Made by a program: the position numbers and the translations under genes. The notes beneath the pieces are model-generated. The model had not been told where the DNA came from, searched no databases, and saw only the letters and a program-made list of their open reading frames with translations. 64,000 nt of DNA from Hymenobacter radiodurans. GTDB taxonomy: Bacteria > Bacteroidota > Bacteroidia > Cytophagales > Hymenobacteraceae. Positions 57,090 to 64,000 of this stretch are shown here, one piece after another. The first letter of the stretch is position 1. Every line of letters begins with the position of its first letter. The DNA is taken from assembly GCF_004355185.1 (NCBI RefSeq), contig NZ_CP037922.1:2884001-2948000 (forward strand), read 5' to 3'.

Positions 57090-57578
57090 TTACGGTTTGC
57101 GGTACGCCTTCTCGGCCGCTTTCAGGTTTTTCTTTACTTGGCGCTCATAATGATCAATGGGTGTCATTTGCACCAGTAACGGACTTGTATCATTCACTTC
57201 CACGAGCGCATCTTGGTAGCCAGCGTAGGTTACACGCAAGGAAAGGCTAGTAGAGGTAGATTTGATCATGTAGCCACCAGACGAATTGGTAATGCCTCCC
57301 TCCTTAGGATCCGAAATAACCGTAATGATAGCGCCGGCCAATGGGTCGTTCCAGGCACCTAGTACAGTACCGGTAAATACCCGTGTAATAATCTCGGGTT
57401 CAACAATGATAGCGGCGACTGGCTGAGCAACTGATTTGTTTGCCTTTGCTTTGGGCGTTGCCACAGCTAGAGCTTTGCTCGACAGTTGGGAATTACGAGC
57501 CGTTTTTGATTGTGCGTTGCTCAAGGCAGGTAGCAGGAGACATAGCGCGCTGGTGAGGAGGTAGGTAGAGATTTTCAC
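57090..57578 (-). CDS. Secreted protein with carboxypeptidase-regulatory-like domain
   Basis: 162 residues. A signal peptide (MKISTYLLTSALCLLLPALSNAQ) is clear. After a Lys/Ala/Val-rich linker, residues 70-140 (RVFTGTVLGAWNDPLAGAII, GGITNSSGGYMIKS, LRVTYAGYQDALVEV) form the small Ig-like carboxypeptidase-regulatory or CNA-B fold found at the front of TonB receptors. Here it is alone and ends in a charged helix (YERQVKKNLKAAEKAYRK). It is probably periplasmic or surface; role unknown. Upstream DNA is very A+T-rich. Confidence 0.8.
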   Translation of the reverse strand: MKISTYLLTSALCLLLPALSNAQSKTARNSQLSSKALAVATPKAKANKSVAQPVAAIIVEPEIITRVFTGTVLGAWNDPLAGAIITVISDPKEGGITNSSGGYMIKSTSTSLSLRVTYAGYQDALVEVNDTSPLLVQMTPIDHYERQVKKNLKAAEKAYRKP

Positions 57579-57844
57579 AAAGGTGGTTGTTAAGAAGGGG
57601 CAGTAAAGAATGTAACTAAGCTGAATTGATCATCTTCTATACATAGTGCATAAAAAACTTATACAAATATAATGATCATAAACTATAATACAATTTACTT
57701 AACAAAAAATATGACTAAAAAGATTAGTGGTCTAGTTTTATTCCCTTTAGATCATGTTTTGAATCAGAAGCCACTACTTATCACTGATCTGGTATTTTTT
57801 GAAACATGCTTTCGGCACTTTTTGCAAGCTCGACCTGCCCTCCT

Positions 57845-57852
57845 TACCTTTG
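57845..57852 (+). promoter_or_regulatory. guaA promoter (TTTG-N20-TACCTTTG)
   Basis: TACCTTTG at 57845-57852 and TTTG at 57821-57824 are 20 bases apart, matching the Bacteroidota consensus. The guaA ATG is only three bases after the element, so transcription should start at or just inside the start codon, giving a leaderless mRNA. Confidence 0.7.
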
Positions 57853-57855
57853 CCC

Positions 57856-59388
57856 ATGCCCCAACAGATTCTGATTCTTGATTTCGGCTCCCAATACACG
57901 CAGCTCATTGCCCGACGCATTCGCGAGCTGAACGTTTACTGCGAGATTCACCCTTTCACGCACGCCCCGGCCCTCACTGAGGATATCCGGGGCGTGGTGC
58001 TTTCAGGCTCCCCCTGCTCCGTGCGCGATCCTGAAGCTCCTAACCCTGATTTGAGCCTATATCTTGGCCGCGTGCCGGTGCTGGGTGTATGCTACGGCGC
58101 GCAGCTGCTGGCTCAGCAAGGTGGCGGCGAAGTATTGCCTGCTACCATCCGGGAGTATGGCCGCGCCCGCCTCAATCATATCGAAAAGAGCAGCCCGCTG
58201 ATGCGTGAACTCAGCCTCGATTCGCAAGTATGGATGTCGCACGGCGACACTATTAAGGTGTTACCGACCGGCTACGAAGTAATTGCCAGCACCCATGAAG
58301 TGGAAGTAGCTGCTTACCATATTAGCGGCCAAGAAACCTACGGCATCCAGTTTCACCCTGAGGTAACGCACTCTACAGAAGGCAAAACGCTGATGCGCAA
58401 CTTCGTAGTCGATATTTGCGGCTGCGACCAAAGCTGGACGCCCGAGCACTTTGTAAGCAGTATGGTAGCGGCCTTGCAAAATACCATCGGCGAAACCGAC
58501 CAAGTAATTCTGGGCTTATCCGGCGGCGTCGATTCCAGCGTGGCGGCTTTACTGCTGCACGAAGCCATTGGGTCGCGTCTGCACGGTATTTTCGTGGATA
58601 ATGGCCTGTTGCGGAAAGATGAGTACGAAGGCGTACTGGAGGCTTATGAAGTGCTGGGCCTGAACGTGCGCGGCGTGGATGCTTCACAAGAATTCTATTC
58701 GGCGCTGGCAGGCCTCTCCGACCCCGAACTGAAGCGCAAAGCTATTGGCCGCACATTTATTGAAGTATTCGAGCGCGAAGCCAAAAAGGTAGAAGGTGCT
58801 ACGTGGCTAGCCCAGGGCACCATCTATCCCGATGTGATTGAATCGGTGTCGGTGAAAGGACCAGCGGTAACTATCAAGAGCCACCACAACGTGGGCGGCC
58901 TGCCGGAGTTGATGAACCTGAAAGTGGTGGAGCCGCTCCGGATGCTGTTTAAGGATGAGGTGCGGGAAGTAGGTGCGGCCCTCAATTTGCCCCCCAACAT
59001 CCTAAATCGTCATCCCTTTCCCGGTCCTGGCCTCGCCATACGCATCCTCGGTGACATCACGCCTGAAAAGGTACAGTTACTTCAGAAAGCCGATGCCATC
59101 TTCATTGATTCGCTCCGTGAGTATGGGCTTTACGACAAAATTTGGCAGGCCGGCGTAATGCTGCTGCCCATTCAAAGCGTGGGCGTAATGGGCGATGAGC
59201 GCACTTATGAGCAAGTTGTAGCTCTGCGTGCCGTGACCAGCGTAGACGGCATGACGGCCGACTGGGCCCACCTCCCCTACGACTTTCTGGCTCACGTATC
59301 CAACAAGATCATCAACCAAGTGCGCGGCATCAACCGCGTAGTGTACGACATCAGCTCCAAGCCGCCCGCTACCATTGAGTGGGAATAG
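57856..59388 (+). CDS. guaA: GMP synthase (glutamine-hydrolysing)
   Basis: 510 residues from the ATG at 57856 ([16 protein letters not shown]). It turns XMP into GMP in the cytoplasm. The N-terminal glutaminase has the nucleophile Cys79 in [13 protein letters not shown] and His167/Glu169 in QFHPEVTHS. The ATP-pyrophosphatase domain has the PP-loop [13 protein letters not shown] near residue 220 and [11 protein letters not shown]. The dimerisation domain shows [14 protein letters not shown] and ends in PPATIEWE, the invariant C-terminus. A perfect G6CT terminator follows. Confidence 0.97.
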   Translation: MPQQILILDFGSQYTQLIARRIRELNVYCEIHPFTHAPALTEDIRGVVLSGSPCSVRDPEAPNPDLSLYLGRVPVLGVCYGAQLLAQQGGGEVLPATIREYGRARLNHIEKSSPLMRELSLDSQVWMSHGDTIKVLPTGYEVIASTHEVEVAAYHISGQETYGIQFHPEVTHSTEGKTLMRNFVVDICGCDQSWTPEHFVSSMVAALQNTIGETDQVILGLSGGVDSSVAALLLHEAIGSRLHGIFVDNGLLRKDEYEGVLEAYEVLGLNVRGVDASQEFYSALAGLSDPELKRKAIGRTFIEVFEREAKKVEGATWLAQGTIYPDVIESVSVKGPAVTIKSHHNVGGLPELMNLKVVEPLRMLFKDEVREVGAALNLPPNILNRHPFPGPGLAIRILGDITPEKVQLLQKADAIFIDSLREYGLYDKIWQAGVMLLPIQSVGVMGDERTYEQVVALRAVTSVDGMTADWAHLPYDFLAHVSNKIINQVRGINRVVYDISSKPPATIEWE

Positions 59389-59406
59389 ACTGTGCTTGCA
59401 AAGGAT

Positions 59407-59444
59407 AAAAAAAGCCCCCCGGATTATTTCCGGGGGGCTTTTTT
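59407..59444. terminator. Terminator from paired G6CT motifs (six/six)
   Basis: A7 GCCCCCCGG pairs fully with CCGGGGGGC T6 around ATTATTT. It ends guaA and the convergent DUF4153 gene. Confidence 0.92.
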
Positions 59445-59458
59445 AGCTTTTATCGTGC

Positions 59459-61341
59459 CTACTTAAAGGTCAAGATAGCGTCGCCCTCAAAATAATAAGT
59501 GGGTTTTTGCTTGGGCCGCTGGTTCCGGCGAATGTGCGTGAACAACACGCGTAATTGCATGGTGGAGTTGGAAGCTGTAAGGCTGAGGTTGGGAAGCTCC
59601 ACGCTTACGTAATTTGTGGGTTGTTTAACCCGAATCAGCGAATCGGCCAGGTCGGCGGGCGAAACGGACAGCACCGGTTGCCACGTGTCGGGCTTGGTAA
59701 GTTGCTCTAGATGAATTTGACCATTATCTTCTTCATTCCGGAGCCGAAATGTGCCTTCTGCTACGGTGAAGGTTTCTATTTCCGCGCCACGACTAGCGTA
59801 CATATCAAGGTTGCGCACCAAGTAGTTGCCAGGACTTAGCTGAGCTACGCCAGTTTGGTTAGGTCTGAAATTGAATGTCTGGCTTTGCTCTTCATCAGAA
59901 TTTGTTCCGGTTATTCTATTTCGGTAGTTAACTCTCTCCAACCCACTCACGGCAAACAACCGCTCATCCTGCCAACGCCGACGCTCCCATTCTTTTTTGC
60001 CTTGCAATGAATCAGGTGCTGTCAGTGAAGCGGTGAAGAAGGGTTGAATGGCCTCCAGATTATTGCGCTCCGTGAAAAAATCAAAAATGGATGTGATGCG
60101 CCGGCCTGCTTCCTTGGGCAGTTCGGGCACCCGCTTACCAGCCCCGTCGAGCTTGCCGTTTTGCAGGAGCTTGTACTCTTCGCTGACCGCGCGCAGTTGG
60201 GCCAACTGGCTCCGCTCGGCCACTGAAAAAGCCCCCAGGGCCCACCCGAGGCCAAAAATGCTGCCACCGCCAACGACGCCGGAATCCAGATAATGCCCCG
60301 CCCCTGCCGCAGCAGGAAGTAAATAGTAATCAGCATCAGCCAAGCGGCCAGCACCAGCACGAGATAACGCTCTTCCGTAATGCCGTACGCCCGAATGCGG
60401 GTGCCAATGGCTACGGCCAACAGCCCCAGCAGTGGAAACAGAGACCAATAAAACCATCGTGCGAAGGTGCGAATCCAGGTGTTTTCGGCGGCGTCGCGGA
60501 TGGGGTGAATGAGCAGCAAAGCAAAAATACCTGCCACGGCCAAGGCTAGCACCAGCGTCGATACCCAACCTTTGGGCAGTTCCCACAGCCCCAGAATTCG
60601 GGCGAGGTAAGCGTACAGGATGGCTAGGTACAGCACCACCAGCGGCAGCAGTACAAACTGTGTAAACAGCTTCAGCCCCTTCGGGTAACCGGTTTCTAGT
60701 TCCAGGGCGGCGAAGTCGCGGGGCACGCCGGCCAGAAAAAACCACGTATTGAATACCGTAGCCAACACGACGAATAAGTACGCATAAAGCTTATCATCTA
60801 GCTTAACATCAAACAGGTTGTCGATTGCCAACAAAGCCAGCGAACAACCCACGAACAGCACGCCCGAGTACAGACCCGCGGTGAGAATGCGCAAAAACAG
60901 CGTCTCGTTGTAGCGCCAGAAGCCAGGCGTATCGGCGCGGCGGCGCAGCTCCAGTAAATACGGCACCGCGGCCACCAGCAAATGTTGCCCGACAAGCAAA
61001 AGAAATAGCCGCATTCCCCAACGCAGAGTAGGCTCAGGTGGGCAGCTAACGTACCATAGTGCTAGCAGTGCCACGGTCCCGGCTTGTGTCAATAGGCGTA
61101 GCCACATGGGCCAGCGGTAACGCTCAGCAGCTAGGGATGCGCTCAGCGTGAGGGTGAGGCCCAGCACCGCCGCCGAGGCCAGCGGAAAAAGCCACTCGTG
61201 CCACCTTGTATCGGTATCGCTAAACCGGATTGCGTAAATAATGGAGGCGCATAGCATCAGCGCGCAGAGGAGCGTAAGCGGAAAGCGGCGCACCACGCGG
61301 GCCGCTTCGCGGCCGAGGTTATTGAGAGAAGGGAGTTGCAT
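59459..61341 (-). CDS. DUF4153-type membrane protein (frameshifted)
   Basis: About 627 residues after one base is restored. The first 390 residues have about ten membrane helices (RRFPLTLLCALMLCASIIYAI, LFLLLVGQHLLVAAVPYLL) and match the DUF4153 family of unknown function. The frame breaks at 60232-60236 (A5 GCCCCC AGGG). Adding a G on the coding strand gives AFLASGGPWGAFSVAERSQLAQL and a soluble tail of about 240 residues ending in YYFEGDAILTFK. The tail includes a helical part (LRAVSEEYKLLQNGKL) and beta strands, probably periplasmic. The function is unknown. Confidence 0.8.
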
Positions 61342-61440
61342 GGAAGCGCGGAAACAGCGCGGCCAAATAACGTGAATATCCTTTGCTTTATATATTAAGA
61401 AAACCTCTTCGCAAGCCCGAAAGGTGGCTATACAAGGTGC

Positions 61441-62139
61441 TTACCGCTCCTGCTCTTCTTTATGCAGGCCTGCCAGTTGGCGAACAGTAATATAGCCCAG
61501 CAGCAAAAACGCAGTAAATAGAATAGTGACGCCGTAGGTGCGCGGGTGAGCCATGGGGTGCAGCACCCGATTGAGGATATCGTAGAAGAGTGTAAGCGGA
61601 TTAGTGAATACATCCCAGCTATTCCAGCGCAGATAGCGGCCCAAATAAATTCCGAAGCTGCTCAGAACAATGGCCGCCGTAGCAAATCCCCAGCCGACGA
61701 CCGCGCCCATACGGCGGCGCACCAGGGCTTGCATTTCGATTAAAGAAGCATAGGCCAGCATTAGCCCATTCCAGGCGCACGTCAGGATGAGGGCCAGATC
61801 GTACCAATAAGGCACGCCGGGACGAGGCGCCAAGTGAAACAAGTCGGTGAGAATGTAGGGCGCGTTTGGGAAAAACAACAGCCAGATAGCCCCTGTAGGT
61901 AGCAGCAGACGTCGCCGAACCGGGCCGGCAGCTAAGCCGAGCATGGTGCTGAGGCCGAAGGGTATCAAAGCCAGAAACAGATTCCAGAGCAGGAACACAA
62001 ACGTCAGCTCCTGCGTCATAAATACCCGGAACGTAATCAGTACGACGCTCAGCGTAATAGATGCGCCCAGCACTAACAGCAGCCCCAGACGTTGACGCAA
62101 ATAAGATACTGAGGGCAGCTGAGGCAGAGAAACAGGCAT
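61441..62139 (-). CDS. DUF1361 family membrane protein
   Basis: I prefer the ATG at 62139 (MPVSLPQLPSVSYLRQRLGL; 232 residues), which gives the usual family length; ATGs at 62169 and 62304 are in frame. The protein has about six membrane helices. The phrases FVFLLWNLFLALIPFG, LPTGAIWLLFFPNAPYILTDLFHL and SFGIYLGRYLRWNSWDVFTNP are the family hallmarks. The function is unknown. A TATCTTTA element about 80 bases before this start (62216-62225, minus strand) could be the promoter, which supports a start below 62210. Confidence 0.83.
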   Translation of the reverse strand: MPVSLPQLPSVSYLRQRLGLLLVLGASITLSVVLITFRVFMTQELTFVFLLWNLFLALIPFGLSTMLGLAAGPVRRRLLLPTGAIWLLFFPNAPYILTDLFHLAPRPGVPYWYDLALILTCAWNGLMLAYASLIEMQALVRRRMGAVVGWGFATAAIVLSSFGIYLGRYLRWNSWDVFTNPLTLFYDILNRVLHPMAHPRTYGVTILFTAFLLLGYITVRQLAGLHKEEQER

Positions 62140-62353
62140 AAGCAGGCAGAGCAATGTGGCAATTACCATAACGACCAAGCACGCGGTTTGGGTATAGACG
62201 AGCCCCGCGCCCTTGCTAAAGATAAGACACGGCCCTGAAACTCCCAGCTGTATTGCAGCAACCACAGTGCGCGCAGCTTGCAGAGATTTGCCCCCAACGG
62301 CCACAGTAGTAACTCAGGGAGTATAGGCAGATATCATCCCCGCCGATCCTGCG

Positions 62354-62361
62354 TACCTTTG
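62354..62361 (+). promoter_or_regulatory. -7 promoter element TACCTTTG
   Basis: TACCTTTG exactly matches TAnnTTTG, 69 bases before the ATG of the last gene. No strong -33 element was seen. Confidence 0.5.
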
Positions 62362-62430
62362 TAGGGCATACATGGTGGCCTCGTCCGCCCCCGCGTTTTT
62401 TCTCCCCCTATATTCCATTGCCCCTCCTTT

Positions 62431-64000
62431 ATGAGGCACTTGTACTCTCTTCGCTTAGCTAGCTGGCTTTGCTGTTTTTGGTGGCTGACCGCCCTGCCCT
62501 CGATGGCCCAAACAGCGCCGGCGCGGCCGGCCAGCAAGCCAGCCGTTACGAAGCCGGCTACCACAAAAGCCCCCCAGCCAGCCAGCACTGCTTCCAACAA
62601 AGCTGTAACCCCCAGTAAGCCAACGACTACAACGACGGGCAGCAAATTGCCCCCCACGGCACCAAAGTCGACGGCTAAGCCTCGCCCCGCCCTACCTACC
62701 AATCTTAACTCCTCCGATCAGAACACGCGCTACCAAAATGGCAAGGTGCTGCTCGATCAGGGCCGCTACGACCTGGCAATGCAGGAGTTGGCACCCCTTA
62801 CCCCGCCTGCCGCCCGCTTCGAGCGTGGTGCTGAGGCCGCTTACTTATATGCGGTAGCAGCCACTCGCGCCAAGAAATGGGCGGAAGCGGAGCAAATGCT
62901 CAATTTAATTCGCTCTGAATATGCCAAGTGGGAGAATCTACCCGAGGCGTTGTACCTGCAGGCGCAAGTGTCGTTTGAGCAGGGTGAGCCCGACAACGCT
63001 TTGCAAGTGCTCGAACTGATTCCGAACAAAACACTTGCCACCGAGCAGAACGCTATAAAAGCTACCTATTTGGCTCGCATTCAGGACAAAGCACTGTTTC
63101 AGACCCTATTGCAGCGCTATCCTAAAGATGAAGCCTTAGGTCGGGCCTACGCTGACAAGCTGATAGCCGGCGGGTGGTATACCGAGGCTGACAAACCAGT
63201 GCTGGAGCAATTAATTAAGGATTTTTCCCTCGATCGGGCCCGCTACTCGGCTATTCCTCAAGCTCAAAAGAAGGCTATTTATCGAGTAGGGGTACTTCTC
63301 CCTTTCGAGTTTAATGACCCAAGCTGGGAGAAAGTACGTCGAAACCAATTTGTGACGGACCTCTATGCGGGTTTGCTGCTCGCACAGGATTCGCTGCAGC
63401 GCGAAGGTCGCCCCGTTCAGCTCTTTGCTTACGATACGGGTGCCGATACCATCCAGCTCAAGCAAGTGCTGGCCTTGCCCGAGCTAGCCAGTATGGATAT
63501 GATTATTGGGCCCATTTATAAGTCGGGCAGCAAGTTGCTGGCGCGCTATGCCCAACAGCGCCAGATTATTACCATCAATCCCCTTTCTCAGGATGGCAAC
63601 CTGACCATCAGTAACAACTGGCATTATCTGTTCGAGCCCAGCATGGCTACGCAGGCTCAAGTGGCCGCTCAGTATGCGTTTCGCACCTTCAGTGGACGCA
63701 CGGCGGCTGTTCTTCACGAGGACACCAGCGACGATCTGGCCTTCGCGCAGGCCTACAAGACCGCATATGAAGCGCTGGGGGGCAAAGTACAGGTATTGCG
63801 GCGCCTCAACTCCAACATGGAAGAATCATTGGCAGCGGGCTTTGCGGGCATCGACTTCGCCACCTTGGGACACCTAGTCGTTGCTTCCGACAACCGGAAG
63901 GCTGGAGCATTTACGCTCAAGCAACTGCAAACCCAGGCTGCTCAACTTCCCCTTATTACCTACGGCTCATGGCTGGAAAATCCATCGGTGAGCCCCAGCC
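62431..64000 (+). CDS. TPR plus periplasmic-binding-fold protein, LpoA/penicillin-binding-protein-activator-like (3' partial)
   Basis: The frame is open from the ATG at 62431 to the window end, at least 523 residues. A signal peptide (LCCFWWLTALPSMAQ) is followed by a Pro/Ala/Lys/Thr-rich linker to about residue 90. TPR-like helices (YQNGKVLLDQGRYDLAMQEL, EALYLQAQVSFEQGEPDNALQVLEL) follow to about 280. From about residue 285 a type I periplasmic-binding fold begins (YRVGVLLPFEFND, LYAGLLLAQDSLQREG, MDMIIGPIYKSGSKLL, INPLSQDG). The TPR-plus-binding-fold order is that of LpoA-type activators of peptidoglycan synthases. An LpoA role in this phylum is inferred from layout. It carries three motif copies (62569, 62649, 63777), two in the linker. 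Confidence 0.78.
   Translation, partial: MRHLYSLRLASWLCCFWWLTALPSMAQTAPARPASKPAVTKPATTKAPQPASTASNKAVTPSKPTTTTTGSKLPPTAPKSTAKPRPALPTNLNSSDQNTRYQNGKVLLDQGRYDLAMQELAPLTPPAARFERGAEAAYLYAVAATRAKKWAEAEQMLNLIRSEYAKWENLPEALYLQAQVSFEQGEPDNALQVLELIPNKTLATEQNAIKATYLARIQDKALFQTLLQRYPKDEALGRAYADKLIAGGWYTEADKPVLEQLIKDFSLDRARYSAIPQAQKKAIYRVGVLLPFEFNDPSWEKVRRNQFVTDLYAGLLLAQDSLQREGRPVQLFAYDTGADTIQLKQVLALPELASMDMIIGPIYKSGSKLLARYAQQRQIITINPLSQDGNLTISNNWHYLFEPSMATQAQVAAQYAFRTFSGRTAAVLHEDTSDDLAFAQAYKTAYEALGGKVQVLRRLNSNMEESLAAGFAGIDFATLGHLVVASDNRKAGAFTLKQLQTQAAQLPLITYGSWLENPSVSPS

Noticed and set aside
62334..62702. Minus-strand 122-residue frame, Gly/Val/Ala-rich
   Set aside because: It is the complement of the Pro/Ala/Lys/Thr linker of the plus-strand TPR protein; its composition is that of a shadow frame.

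Overview
The window looks like chromosome from a Bacteroidota member of the Hymenobacter/Cytophagales type. This rests on SusC/SusD-like outer-membrane proteins, three secreted proteins ending in type IX secretion (T9SS) sorting domains, promoters with a TAnnTTTG -7 element, sparse Shine-Dalgarno sequences, and Bacteroidota-style hisS, pdhB, ffh, guaA and anmK. The genus is an inference. I found no prophage, transposase, CRISPR array, tRNA or rRNA.

Layout. 0-5 kb: the end of an outer-membrane barrel protein, a small STAS-like protein, hisS and a stand-alone histidine ammonia-lyase. 5-15 kb: a T9SS cargo protein, the EbfC nucleoid protein, a family-2 glycosyltransferase, a PspC-like protein, an OmpA/TPR lipoprotein, pdhB, a polytopic membrane protein, a DinB protein and a thioesterase. 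15-20 kb: a susC-susD pair on the minus strand. 20-30 kb: anmK, a methyltransferase, two small unknown proteins, a 1382-residue lectin-like T9SS protein, a guanine-deaminase-like enzyme and ffh. 30-47 kb: a surface-glycan region with a complete pseudaminic-acid set (pseB, pseC, pseF, a pseG-pseH fusion, pseI), two extra oxidoreductases, a candidate sugar transferase, a LamG T9SS protein, a deacetylase and a flippase. 47-64 kb: a CPBP protease, an amino-acid permease, an EcsC protein, an aminotransferase/dehydrogenase pair, a lipoprotein, a glycosyltransferase, ftsE, a transaldolase, the SRP RNA gene, guaA, two membrane proteins and the start of a TPR plus periplasmic-binding protein.

The most unusual signal is a short motif, GGGGGGC followed by A or T (reverse complement: A/T then GCCCCCC). 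By eye I count about 49 copies, roughly one per 1.3 kb, on both strands, inside genes of every kind. The same motif in inverted pairs makes most of the intrinsic terminators. This arrangement resembles DNA-uptake sequences of Pasteurellaceae and Neisseria, or the cyanobacterial HIP1 repeat. No such role is established for this motif here.

A linked observation: seven genes carry eight single-base frameshifts, and six of the eight sites are copies of this motif with five instead of six G/C. Restoring one base at each site gives full-length proteins whose lengths are multiples of three. Homopolymer miscalls are the likeliest cause. Slippage-based phase variation is a real alternative, because most of the affected genes act in surface glycans or nutrient uptake.
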